Shown one piece after another: positions 10,266-19,600 of a stretch of DNA of 64,000 bases. Location: the NCBI RefSeq assembly GCF_000411155.1, contig NZ_KE150266.1, positions 1,240,001 through 1,304,000 of the forward strand. The letters run 5' to 3'. Numbering within the stretch: position 1 is the stretch's first letter; every line of letters starts with the position of its first letter. The stretch comes from Gleimia europaea ACS-120-V-Col10b (GTDB lineage: Bacteria > Actinomycetota > Actinomycetes > Actinomycetales > Actinomycetaceae). The notes below the pieces were generated by a model. It had not been told where the DNA came from and did no database searches. It saw nothing but the letters and a program-made list of their open reading frames with translations. Position numbers and translations under genes: made by a program.

Positions 10266-11189
10266 GTGGGGAAACATTCAGCCGCAAGCACAGATCAGCA
10301 AACGGTCGGTGCGAGCAGTACTTCCCCCCGCCGCTCTAAACGCACTCTATTTAGCACAGTCGCTGTGCTACTTGGAGTCGCACTACTTCTGTACCCGGTG
10401 GTTTCCACGCTGTGGAACAACTGGGCAGCGCAGAGAGTTGCTGAAAAATATAGTCAGCAAGTCACCGAAACCGATCAAACAAAACTAGATAACGAAATCA
10501 GCCGGGCTGTTGCGTACAACAAGCAAAAGGCCGCCGTTACAATCAACGATCCGTGGAACAATCCACTGGTAACGGACGATGCCGGCTACGAAGAGTACCT
10601 CTCGCAACTATCGCTATACAACGTTATGGCGCGCTTGCGAATCCCCGCTATCGGCGTGGACCTACCGGTACTCCACGGCACGAGTGATTACGCTCTGAGC
10701 CAAGGTGTTGGGCACCTGTACGGAACCGATCTACCGGTCGGCGGAGAAGGCACGCATTCGGTGCTCACCGGACACACCGGCATCCCGAAAGCGACACTTT
10801 TCGACAACCTGAAAGATCTGAAGGTAGGCCAATCGTTCTACATAGACGTGTATGGCCAAACCCTCCGATATAAGGTCTATAAGGTGCAGGTCGTCCTGCC
10901 TGATCAGGTAGACAGCCTGCGAGTGGAAAAAGATCGCGATTTGATGACGCTCATCACGTGTACTCCATACGGCGTGAACTCACACCGCTTACTCGTTCAC
11001 GCTGAACGGGCCCCTTACGACCCGGCTGATGAAGAAGCACCTGGATGGCATCTGCCTGGCCAGTTGTGGATGTGGGGATTCGGCCTGCTAGCGCTGCTAG
11101 CCCTGATCCTCCTAATAGTGTCAACTAAGTCCTCGAAAAACTGTTCGCTACCGCGCAGCGGACCAGACGCAAACGAAGTGAAACAATAA
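10266..11189 (+). CDS. srtC: Class C (pilin-polymerising) sortase 1
   Basis: A membrane transpeptidase that joins pilin subunits by cleaving LPXTG between Thr and Gly and linking to the pilin-motif lysine. The triad is visible: H170 (TGHTG), C232 (TLITCTP) and R241 (NSHRL). The class C lid motif D95-P96-W97 that plugs the active site is present. There is an N-terminal membrane span (~20-45) and a second span near the C-terminus (WMWGFGLLALLALILLIV). The length (307 aa) is typical. The start is the GTG at 10266 with GGAG just upstream. Its stop codon is immediately followed by the next gene's ATG, so translation is probably coupled. Confidence 0.95.
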   Translation: MGKHSAASTDQQTVGASSTSPRRSKRTLFSTVAVLLGVALLLYPVVSTLWNNWAAQRVAEKYSQQVTETDQTKLDNEISRAVAYNKQKAAVTINDPWNNPLVTDDAGYEEYLSQLSLYNVMARLRIPAIGVDLPVLHGTSDYALSQGVGHLYGTDLPVGGEGTHSVLTGHTGIPKATLFDNLKDLKVGQSFYIDVYGQTLRYKVYKVQVVLPDQVDSLRVEKDRDLMTLITCTPYGVNSHRLLVHAERAPYDPADEEAPGWHLPGQLWMWGFGLLALLALILLIVSTKSSKNCSLPRSGPDANEVKQ

Positions 11190-11939
11190 ATGGTACGTAA
11201 ACTTTTGAAAACAGTGCTAACAGGCTTCCTTGGGGTTAGCGTGCTACTAGGCGTACCGTTGGCCTGCAACGCAAGCCCGGTTGGCGACCCCGACAAAGTA
11301 AGCCCCGCCGATATCACCTGTGACAAGGCGAGCCTCACAATAGTCCTGCCCGACGCCAACCCCGATCCGGCCGATCCCGGCATCTACCCGTACGGCGACG
11401 GCTCCGGATACGTCATTTCGCTCTCCCGCATCGAAGATATAGACCTGACTGACGCCAAACAGTGGGACAACATCCGTAAACTAACTCCACAAGCTGCCCG
11501 CCAACACAAGCTGGCTAGCCCCGTCTCCGTCACCACAACGAAAGACAAGCAGGCACGGTTCACTGATCTACCTGTTGGCGTATATCTCGCAACCGTGCAG
11601 CCTCCAGCGGTTAAAGACCAGCTGAATCCGCGTGTAGCTGACTTCGTGGTCACGGCCCCGCTGGCGCTTGAAGACGGCTGGCACTGTGACGCCACACTCT
11701 GGGCGAAGGCCGTTCCTGGCGTTGAACTGCCCCCCACCCATCCAACCACGCCCGAAACGCAACCAACCCCACCGGCAACTCATCCCACGCCGCCGGTAAC
11801 GGTCCCAACTGAGCCGAAGAAGCCACCACTACCAAAGACTGGTGTGGCGCTTGCTGGTATCGGCGGAGTAGCGCTAGTTACTCTTGGCCTTGGCACCATG
11901 CTGATGGTGGCCCGCAACCGCGCAGAACGCGCCGAATAA
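11190..11939 (+). CDS. Small LPKTG surface protein, probable minor/basal pilin
   Basis: A 249-residue exported protein. It has a signal peptide (~1-29), a single beta-rich domain resembling the N-terminal pilin fold (PVGVYLATVQPP corresponds to the VGVYLLEE motif of the major pilin), then a Pro/Thr-rich stalk of THPTPP-type repeats (~185-213). An LPKTG signal, a hydrophobic span and a basic tail complete it. The proline-rich stalk before LPXTG is typical of basal pilins such as SpaB or GBS52 that tie the fibre to the wall. That role is inferred from size, stalk and position. It starts at the base after the sortase stop. Confidence 0.75.
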   Translation: MVRKLLKTVLTGFLGVSVLLGVPLACNASPVGDPDKVSPADITCDKASLTIVLPDANPDPADPGIYPYGDGSGYVISLSRIEDIDLTDAKQWDNIRKLTPQAARQHKLASPVSVTTTKDKQARFTDLPVGVYLATVQPPAVKDQLNPRVADFVVTAPLALEDGWHCDATLWAKAVPGVELPPTHPTTPETQPTPPATHPTPPVTVPTEPKKPPLPKTGVALAGIGGVALVTLGLGTMLMVARNRAERAE

Positions 11940-11981
11940 GACACACTTAGTAGACCCAACGTTGGTCTCGGGGAAGTTAAC

Positions 11982-13877
11982 ATGCAAACGCATACTCGAA
12001 AAATTAAGGTCCTAACGCATGTGCTGGCCGCATGTGCAGCAGCGACCGCGTTAACAATAGGTGGGTTGCCTGTAACAAGTGCGCACGCCGAACGAGGTGC
12101 AGACACCCCACCAGCAACAGAAACAGGCGTAAGCGAAACCGTCTCCAACACGGAGGCCGCAAACGGCACCGTAGCGTCGACGCCCGAATCCGAGGAGAGT
12201 AGCGCTACTGCCAACAATGAGGCGGCTACCGGCACTGACATTACGCAAGAGCGCGCTGGCGCGAAACAAGATAGTCCAGAAGCCGCTCCGGAAGAGGACG
12301 TTCCTTTCGCAGGCGGCAACGACGGTGACAGCGACGGAGACGAGCCGTATGTACCCGATGAGCCAAGTGGCGGCGACGGTGAACACACTGGCGACGGCGA
12401 CGATTCGCACTACTATTGGGTGAACGTAGGAACTGACCTCAAGTATCCCGATAGGAACAAACTGGTACAGTTCAAGGTCTCTGACGACCTCAACAAAATA
12501 GAGCGCGTACGCGACTTCTCGGCGGCCTTTAAGTCTGGCTACGGTGATATTGCGGTCAGCCAGGACGGCAAGACCATGTGGGGCCTGCAATACATTGGCA
12601 TTTGGAGCAACAACTTTCCGAGCTTGTCCAAGCATGACGCAATAACCGGGGAACAGGAGTGGTGGAAGCCGCTACGCATTGACGACGGCAGTAAAAAAGG
12701 CAAGCAACTGCCCCGTTCTGCCTTTGATATTTTCGATATTGCACGGCCACAGGCAAACGCCCTGAGCTACGACAATCAAGGTAGATTACTTTTCTCCAGC
12801 GCGAAGGCCAAGCACGGTCAGATCTTTGCCGCCTACCCCGATCTCGCTGAAGGTAAGGACTTCGTCCCAGTTAAAGAAATAGCCGCTAAGTGGCCAGTTC
12901 AGGGAGGCCGGCAGCTCAGTTCCGCTGGTGACTTCGTGATAGGGCCAGACGGCGCCCTCTACGGTCTTGCGACCAATGATGAGTTTGACGCCAACGGACC
13001 ATCATATTTGGTGCGCTGGGAGTTCGACAAAGAGACCAACGATTTCGCGGAGAAGGGTGTAGTTGTCGGTAAGACAGAAAAACCTGGATTCGGTTTGGCC
13101 CGTATCGACAACAAGCTCTTCATGGCATTAACGAGCGCAACACATGGTAGCGCGAAGGGCAACGCCACCCTGCAGTTTGATCTCACGAATGCGAAGCCGC
13201 AAGATCCCAGCGTCAAGTTGAAGGACATTCCGTTCCTTAACTCAACCATCGTCGAAATGGCGCCTCTGGGAGGCGTAACTTGGGGCGCTACCTCGCAGGC
13301 TGAAGGCGGACCGGCGCCTAATGAAGGCTACCTGATTGTGCGGAAGAACTTCGTTGAAAGCAAGGATCGACCCACCGGCCGCGCACGGGAAACAGATCAA
13401 GTACAACTCTGGTCTACCCGCACCGATGGAAGCCGCCTCACGGCTGCAGTCGAAACCACCGGTAATAAGCCCGGCGTGCAAAAAGAAGAGCACATTGAGT
13501 ATGTCAAAGCAGGTAGTAAGCACCTTGTTTACGAAAAGCTTGTAGGTTCTGATAAGGCTACTTTTGACGACTATACAGTGAGCGTTTCTTGTACTGCTGT
13601 TGACGCGCAGGGCAACCCAACCGGTGAGAACCTTAGTGTCACTGCTCCTAAGAAGGCGGAAAACACGCAAACCTCTGAATTGAATGTTTCAAAGGTTCCC
13701 GGTGCCACCACTATTTGTACTTTCTCAAATGACGGAGATCTTGGCCCACTCGAGGGCGAACTTCCGTTCACCGGTGTGGAGCAAGACATTTGGGCCACGC
13801 TAGGAACGCTACTATTCGCCTTCCTGCTTGGGGCTCCCGTACTACGGGGCTCAAACAAGACTCGACGGGATGCTTAA
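11982..13877 (+). CDS. LPFTG surface protein with propeller-like region and DUF5979-like domain
   Basis: A 631-residue wall-anchored protein with a signal peptide (cleaved near SAHA-ERG) and an acidic low-complexity stretch (~35-140). A region (~145-450) then has recurring beta-strand patterns such as GDIAVSQDGKTMWGLQ, LSYDNQGRLLF and FVIGPDGALYGL, reminiscent of beta-propeller blades. A domain (~465-585) ending in VSCTAVDAQG and TTICTFSNDG resembles DUF5979 repeats of actinobacterial surface proteins. LPFTG begins at L594, before a hydrophobic span and RRDA. It lacks a recognisable pilin motif. It could be a pilus-associated adhesin or ligand-binding accessory protein; the function is unknown. 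The ATG at 11982 follows a GGGGAAG ribosome site. Confidence 0.7.
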   Translation: MQTHTRKIKVLTHVLAACAAATALTIGGLPVTSAHAERGADTPPATETGVSETVSNTEAANGTVASTPESEESSATANNEAATGTDITQERAGAKQDSPEAAPEEDVPFAGGNDGDSDGDEPYVPDEPSGGDGEHTGDGDDSHYYWVNVGTDLKYPDRNKLVQFKVSDDLNKIERVRDFSAAFKSGYGDIAVSQDGKTMWGLQYIGIWSNNFPSLSKHDAITGEQEWWKPLRIDDGSKKGKQLPRSAFDIFDIARPQANALSYDNQGRLLFSSAKAKHGQIFAAYPDLAEGKDFVPVKEIAAKWPVQGGRQLSSAGDFVIGPDGALYGLATNDEFDANGPSYLVRWEFDKETNDFAEKGVVVGKTEKPGFGLARIDNKLFMALTSATHGSAKGNATLQFDLTNAKPQDPSVKLKDIPFLNSTIVEMAPLGGVTWGATSQAEGGPAPNEGYLIVRKNFVESKDRPTGRARETDQVQLWSTRTDGSRLTAAVETTGNKPGVQKEEHIEYVKAGSKHLVYEKLVGSDKATFDDYTVSVSCTAVDAQGNPTGENLSVTAPKKAENTQTSELNVSKVPGATTICTFSNDGDLGPLEGELPFTGVEQDIWATLGTLLFAFLLGAPVLRGSNKTRRDA

Positions 13878-14679
13878 TAGCCTCCTTGCACTACCCGCGT
13901 CGCTGTTCTACATATTCGGAATAACACTGACCACAATCATTGCTCTTAGTGTTATCCGCAGTAGGGCAGCGGCGCGGCAAAATGTCGGTACACGCAATCG
14001 GAAACTCCAAGCATACACAGCCGTACTCGCCGTGCTTGCACTGCTAGCGTTCTCCTTCCCCACAGTCAGCCAACACCTGTGGTCGCAAAGCGCCCGACAA
14101 CTCGCACAATACGCGCAGGAATTGGATCAAGAGTACGAAACCATGTTTGCTGCCGCCCTCGCCTACAACGAGCGCCTTTCACCCACCGCGTATCGAAACG
14201 TCGGAGACCCGGCAGGTAGCACTCCTGAGGTTGACGCGGAATACGAAGAATACGAACAGCTTCTTTCCATCAACGGCTCTTCTGTTATGGGCGGGCTTAA
14301 CATACCCGCAATCGACGTGGAAATCCCCATATTCCACGGAACCGGAGCCAGCTCACTAGACCAAGGCGCCGGTCACCTATTCCACACCGCTCTGCCCGTA
14401 GGCGGCCCGGGCACGCACTCGGCCGTTAGCGCCCATGCTGGAATGGCAGGCAAACGCCTATTCACCGACCTAGACCAACTAAAAGAAGGCGACACGTGGA
14501 CGGTTACAGTGCTGAATCACAACCTCACCTACCGGGTGATTAAACGGGAAGTGGTGACTCCAACCAACCTTCAACCACTTGCGCCAGAGCCGGGGCGCGA
14601 CTTAATGTCACTCATAACCTGCACCCCAACAGGTATTAACTCACACCGTCTTATCATTACCGGGGAACGAGTCGACTAA
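13870..14679 (+). CDS. srtC: Second class C-like sortase, degenerate lid, no C-terminal anchor
   Basis: A 269-residue sortase with H189 (SAHAGM), C251 (SLITCTP) and R260 (NSHRL). It has two N-terminal membrane spans (~6-27 and ~47-65) but ends nine residues after the catalytic Arg, without the C-terminal span seen in sortase 1. At the lid position it has D113-P114-A115, so the usual aromatic plug after Asp-Pro is missing. The ATG at 13870 overlaps the preceding gene's end by 8 bases, suggesting coupling; a TTG at 13828 is a weaker alternative. It may serve the LPFTG or LPKTG protein next to it. Substrate choice is inference. Confidence 0.88.
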   Translation: MLNSLLALPASLFYIFGITLTTIIALSVIRSRAAARQNVGTRNRKLQAYTAVLAVLALLAFSFPTVSQHLWSQSARQLAQYAQELDQEYETMFAAALAYNERLSPTAYRNVGDPAGSTPEVDAEYEEYEQLLSINGSSVMGGLNIPAIDVEIPIFHGTGASSLDQGAGHLFHTALPVGGPGTHSAVSAHAGMAGKRLFTDLDQLKEGDTWTVTVLNHNLTYRVIKREVVTPTNLQPLAPEPGRDLMSLITCTPTGINSHRLIITGERVD

Positions 14680-14820
14680 CCAGACTCTAACCACAGGGGG
14701 AAACCGCTATCTGCCCGCCTTCTCTCTGTCGAAACACTGCGCTCGCACGAGCCGGTGCTACAACATGGCTGGCATGTCGGTGGCTCTGCGTCTGACCGCG
14801 ACGGGTTAAACGCGCGTTGA

Positions 14821-14826
14821 TAGGCT
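14821..14826 (+). promoter_or_regulatory. -10 element, probable leaderless start
   Basis: TAGGCT lies seven bases before the ATG at 14834, and no ribosome site is visible. This is the spacing expected when transcription begins at the start codon. Confidence 0.4.
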
Positions 14827-14833
14827 AAGCCCT

Positions 14834-15361
14834 ATGACGTTTCGAGTACTTTTTGTTTGCACAGGTAACATTTGCCGATCCGCCATGGCCGAAGTCGTGC
14901 TGAATCACCGCTTCGACGCCGCTGGCCTTGATGCCGTGGCCACTTCCGTTGGGATTTCGGACGAGGAACACGGCAATCCCATCGACTACCGCGCTCAGCG
15001 CACTCTCAAGGCCGCTGGCTACAGCATTCCTAACCATTTTGCCCGGCAAATTACTGCGCAAGACCTGAAAGAGTGCGACCTCGTTCTCGCCATGACGTCA
15101 AACCACTATGCGGCAGTTGAACGGCTGGCCGCACATACCCACATCGACGTGATCGAAAACCCGCAAGTGGGGGATCAGCGTTCAACTGATTTGCGTATGT
15201 TCCGCGCAATGGACCCGGCGCTCGCGGATGCGCCCAGGCGAGAACTCGACGTTCCCGACCCCTGGTACGGCACTCAACAAGACTTCGAGGACACCCTCGA
15301 CGTCATCGAATCCGTAGCCGAACACATTGTGGAGTACGCAACCGAAGCCCTGGAAACGTGA
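14834..15361 (+). CDS. Low-molecular-weight protein-tyrosine phosphatase
   Basis: A 175-residue cytoplasmic phosphatase. The P-loop FVCTGNICRS at the N-terminus fits C-x5-R-S, with the cysteine as nucleophile. The C-terminal DVPDPWYG carries the general-acid aspartate of the family. Actinobacterial homologues remove phosphate from tyrosine (and phosphoarginine in some bacteria); the substrate here is unknown. The neighbouring pilus genes are unrelated in known function. The gene appears to be transcribed without a leader. Confidence 0.92.
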   Translation: MTFRVLFVCTGNICRSAMAEVVLNHRFDAAGLDAVATSVGISDEEHGNPIDYRAQRTLKAAGYSIPNHFARQITAQDLKECDLVLAMTSNHYAAVERLAAHTHIDVIENPQVGDQRSTDLRMFRAMDPALADAPRRELDVPDPWYGTQQDFEDTLDVIESVAEHIVEYATEALET

Positions 15362-15380
15362 CGCGAGCTGGGTGGAGAGC

Positions 15381-15429
15381 TTTCAACAGGAGGCTAGCGA
15401 CGCCGAGGAGGGCGGCCTCTACGACCTGG
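15381..15429 (+). pseudogene. Relic copy of the 3' end of the downstream antitoxin gene
   Basis: These 49 bases match 15980-16028 (the end of the HTH antitoxin gene) at 44 positions, and translate to FQQEASDAEEGGLYDL against FRQMVSDAEEDGLYDL. No start or upstream domain remains. It is either the stub of an earlier antitoxin copy or one end of a duplication that brought in the present pair. Confidence 0.75.
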
Positions 15430-15497
15430 TGACAGGAGACCTAGGTGAACGGACTCTCCGAACAAAACATTTCGGTGTGCATCGCAGGGAAAAGTGC

Positions 15498-15580
15498 TTT
15501 TGTAAGACCTAAAATACACTTACAAAAACGTTACATTTCAGATATTGCGAATATTTCGAATAATTGCGACACTGGGTGTT
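15498..15580 (+). promoter_or_regulatory. Candidate operator/promoter of the HTH/PIN pair
   Basis: An AT-rich stretch with inverted arms TTTTGTAAG (15498-15506) and CTTACAAAA (15519-15527), followed by a second imperfect dyad around CGAATATTTCG flanked by two ATTGCGA words. Such dyads upstream of antitoxin genes are usually autoregulatory sites; binding is inferred. Confidence 0.45.
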
Positions 15581-16051
15581 ATGAACGCTTCAATAAAAAC
15601 GCGGTCAGTAACCCTTCCTCCTGAGAAATTAGAAGAGCTCTTGAACGCTTCCCGTTTCTTGGAGCAATCTCCTGCTCCAGCCCTGTTGTTGGGACCTGAC
15701 GGAGAACAACTGGAACTGCCGGAACAGGTATACAAAGCCCTTATTGATGTTGTTAATGCCATGAAAAACCGGCAGGCGATTGCCATAGTTCCCATAGATA
15801 AGAAACTTACGACTCAAGCCGCCGCTGACTTTCTTGGTATCAGTAGGCCAACTTTGATCAAGCAACTTGAGTCCGGAGAGATACCCTACGAAAAACTCCC
15901 AGGAAGTCGCCATCGTCGGATTCTTCTAACTGACCTGCTCAAGTATGAAAACGCTCAACGCAAGATGCGTGAAGAGATATTTCGACAGATGGTTAGCGAC
16001 GCCGAGGAGGACGGCCTCTACGACCTGGACTTTCAGGAAATGCGAGACTGA
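15581..16051 (+). CDS. HTH (excisionase/MerR-like) antitoxin of a PIN toxin
   Basis: A 156-residue protein with a helix-turn-helix of the excisionase-family type in its middle (LTTQAAADFLGISRPTLIKQ, then a basic GSRHRRI wing). The C-terminal acidic tail (SDAEEDGLYDL) probably masks the toxin. This architecture commonly precedes PIN toxins in actinobacteria. Its stop is five bases before the PIN gene. The ATG at 15581 is chosen; a TTG at 15545 would run through the dyad sequence and is less likely. Base composition is visibly AT-richer than the flanks, consistent with horizontal gain. Confidence 0.8.
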   Translation: MNASIKTRSVTLPPEKLEELLNASRFLEQSPAPALLLGPDGEQLELPEQVYKALIDVVNAMKNRQAIAIVPIDKKLTTQAAADFLGISRPTLIKQLESGEIPYEKLPGSRHRRILLTDLLKYENAQRKMREEIFRQMVSDAEEDGLYDLDFQEMRD

Positions 16052-16056
16052 AGCTC

Positions 16057-16614
16057 ATGGCTGGATTTCGTGTGGTGCTTGATGCGAATGTGCTATTCCC
16101 AATCGTGCAGGTAGACCTTCTAATGCATCTTGCCCATCAGAGAACATATGTTCCATTATGGAGCTCGCAAATTCTGGATGAAGTTGTGAAAGCATTAGTA
16201 GAAACCGGAAGGACCACGGAAGAACGTGCGCTTCGTAGAACATCACGCATGAACGAGTCATTTCCAGATGCTCAAGTACACAATTGGGAAGAACTGGTAA
16301 AAGGAATCCGGGGCATTCCAGATGCAAATGATAAACATGTTGTGGCTGCGGCTATTGAAGGTAACGCATCTGCAATAGTTACTAACAACTTGAAGGACTT
16401 CCCTGACGAAGCATTGTCGCTACATGGTTTACATGCTAAGTCTTGTGATGAATTCTTTCTGGATTTGTACGACCTATATCCGGTAGCTTTCGAAATTGCA
16501 TTTGAACAAATGAGAAAGACAAGACAAAAGCCACCGGTTTCGGTTGATGACCTGGTTTCGGCTCTAGCGGGTAGCTGCCCGGGTTTTGTTGCTACGTATC
16601 GCGAGAAACAGTGA
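16057..16614 (+). CDS. PIN-domain toxin (VapC-like ribonuclease)
   Basis: A 185-residue PIN protein; PIN toxins cleave tRNA, rRNA or mRNA using a metal site of acidic residues. The expected acids are D9 (VLDANVLF), E42 (LDEVVKAL), D92 (PDANDKHVV) and D114 (NNLKDFP). It is longer than classic VapC (~130 aa), with a C-terminal helical extension after residue ~130. It follows the HTH antitoxin in the same operon. All catalytic acids are intact, so it is probably active. Confidence 0.85.
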   Translation: MAGFRVVLDANVLFPIVQVDLLMHLAHQRTYVPLWSSQILDEVVKALVETGRTTEERALRRTSRMNESFPDAQVHNWEELVKGIRGIPDANDKHVVAAAIEGNASAIVTNNLKDFPDEALSLHGLHAKSCDEFFLDLYDLYPVAFEIAFEQMRKTRQKPPVSVDDLVSALAGSCPGFVATYREKQ

Positions 16615-16686
16615 GGTGCCGGACAATCAAATGTGATCTATTTAGGGGCGGACGTAAACACATCGCGGATAACTAAGCCCAACAGG

Positions 16687-19600
16687 CTAGCCGTTCAAGA
16701 TGGCGTACAGGCGCTTTAGGGACACCTTTCTTGAGGTGCCAAGCTCCTGGGCGAACAGGGACACGCGCAGCTCCTCTGCGAGCCACAAGGCCTCATCCAA
16801 CTGTGCGGTGCGGGCCACCTCATGAGCTGGAAGTGCCGCCCGGGCAGACGCCAATGCGGCCTCTACGTCCTTAACGGAGCGCCACAGCCCCTCATCGCGC
16901 GCAAGCACGCTCGCGGACTGTGAAGTTTTCTCCACCCGTAAGCGGTCAGCCTTCACAAACCGCGCCACGTGCTGCAACCACCCAAACGGAACGCGCGTCA
17001 AAAACCCTGCAAACACCAAACCATTTGAATGCTCGCGCACATCCGTCAGCACCTGGACCATCGCCGGTGAAGAAACCGAACGAACCACGCGGTCAAGCTC
17101 GCCAAACTCGGCAAACGCCTCCACAGCCCAGCTCAAAATCAGATAGATTCGATCCTCAATGCGATCTCTCACCCAGTCAACCAGCTGCGCAAATTGCCCC
17201 TGAGAACGCACCCGCACAGGGGAGGTTTCAAACTCGTCAACCAGAGACGCCGCAGCCGCTAACTGCGCATCCGCGACCAAACTCTGCGTATCCGGATACG
17301 GGCCACTCGCTAAAATCAGCGCTTCGCGGCCCGTCCAACGCGTAGATACGCGCGCTACTGGAAGTTGTGTGCGCGCTAGAACCAGGCGGGCAAGCCCCGC
17401 CCGGTGGCTCGCATCAGCCTGCGTGCGTTCCGCGATCACTCGTACTCCCGCACGAGGTTGGCTGGGCGTGCCCTGCGGCACTAACGCGGGGAACGCCCGC
17501 ACGGAAAGCCCTGTGGGCGTGCGCGCATCCACACTCAGCGGCAACGCCTCGCCCACATCAGGCCAATCGGATAAATCATCCAGTTCTGGAACCGACGTGA
17601 ACATTTCCGGTGCCGTTGCGGAACTTGCCAAAACCGAGTTTGAACCAGGCTCAACTGAAGATGTACGTGCCTTCATTCGCGCGTCAGACTGGGGCTTTGC
17701 CTGCACTCCTTCTAACGCTTTCTTTGTTCGCTTAGACGGCTCTGATTTTGCGCCCGACTCCTTCATCGCCTGATTCAAAGCCTCGCGCATTGCCGAACGA
17801 ACCGCCTTTTGCGACTGCCCACTTAGCTGCTTTTGTAGCCACGTCAGGTCTTCCCCGGAGCGCAACTCGCGGCCCTGCGCATTGACCACCACGAACATGG
17901 GCGTGACATGCGCGGGAAGCGTCAAATCGTCCAGTGTTTCACGTGAAACATCGACGCCCTTAACCGCCTGTGCCGCGTGCGCAAAAGCATCAAAATAGTG
18001 GGGCAGGAACTCGCCCGCGCGAGTACCGGGAATCCGCTTCACCCGCTTTTCTTGATTTTCGAGGCCGCCCTTCGGCTGTTTTGGCGAATCCGACTGCTGG
18101 CTGAATGTGTCATGATCCGTGGAAGTTACCGGTTCGGGTTTAGATACTGGAACCGTTTGTGATTGCGAGGCGTGCCGAGCGGACGCCTGCTTCATCTTCG
18201 CAATCGACTTCTGATTTGCCGTACCCGACTTTGAAGCCCAGGCGGCAAGCCGTCCCAGCGAGGCTTCAAGGGAACGAGGATCCAACTCGTCTTCCTCGCT
18301 CCCTGACTCCCCAGAACTGGCAGTGGACGAGGGCGCACCGAACGCACTACTGTCCGCGCAAACCCGCGCATCCTGGCTTGGTTGCGTCGACTCCGGGCGG
18401 AGAGCGCCCTCGGACATCCAAACGTGTTGCTTGATCCAGGCGGCAAGTTCGCGGGCAACATCGGGCGCGGGCACAAGTTGAGCGCGCAACTGTTTAGGCA
18501 AAGCGCGGATAGTGGCGGTGAGGAGTTCTTCTAACATGCCCGGAACCAGCCACTCAAACCCCGCATCATGCAGGCGCGGCAACACGGCCACAGGCACGCG
18601 AACCGTCAGCCCATCGCGGGGCGAACCCGGATCGAACTCGTAATGGAGCGGCAAAGTGATGTCCCCTTGATGCCACTTAGCCGGATAACCGCGCTGATCC
18701 ACCTCCCGTGCACCCGGAAGCACATCCGCGCGCTCCATCTCCAGCAAACGCTTATCGCGCTGACGGCGCCACCACGCATCAAAATGCGCAGCCGACACGA
18801 TCTCACGCGGCACTCGCTCGTCATAAAACGCAAAAATCGCATCATCGGACACCGTGCCGCCCTGACGCAACTTCTTTTCCGCCTCATGAATCTTTGCCAG
18901 TAGTTCACTGTTCTTGCGAACAAACTTGTGGTGAGCATTCCACTCACCATCCACGAGGGCGTGCTGGATAAACATCTCGCGAGCCACCTGCTGGGGCGAC
19001 CCACCCAACTCACCGCCGGTAACTCCTGCCCGGGCCGCAATCGAGGTGGCGTTAGCAGGTGCCTCCACTTTGGCTCCCTGCGGCACGTTTGCGAGCAGCA
19101 GGGGCCGATCCGCCACGAGGGTGAGGCCATACAGCATCACCTTTTCGCGCACCATCGCCGCCCCCATTTTGGAAGACCAATAGGGCTGCGAATACGAATG
19201 TTTCAACAAACGCTTGGCTGACTTTTCCACCCACTCGGGCTGGATCTTTGCCACCGTGCGAGCGAACAGGCGCGAGGTCTCCACCAGCTCCGCCGCCATC
19301 ACCCAGTCGTAATGCTTGCGCGCCAAACCAGAGCCCGGCCAAACCACAAACCGCGTTCCGCGCGCACCCTGATAATCCTGCGTGGTCTGATCCCACGAAC
19401 CCAAGTTAGATAGCAAACCAACCAGTAGCGCCCGGTGGATCTGCTCGCTGTTGCGACCGGATGTGCGCGCGGTCAATGCCGTGGTTGCGCGCGCCGCAGC
19501 ATCTACTGCGCCGCCCTCACGCTCCTGATCGCGCACCTCCCTGCGCGACGGAATCTGCAACGGATCCATCTGCAAACCCAGTGGACGCGCCAGATCGCGC

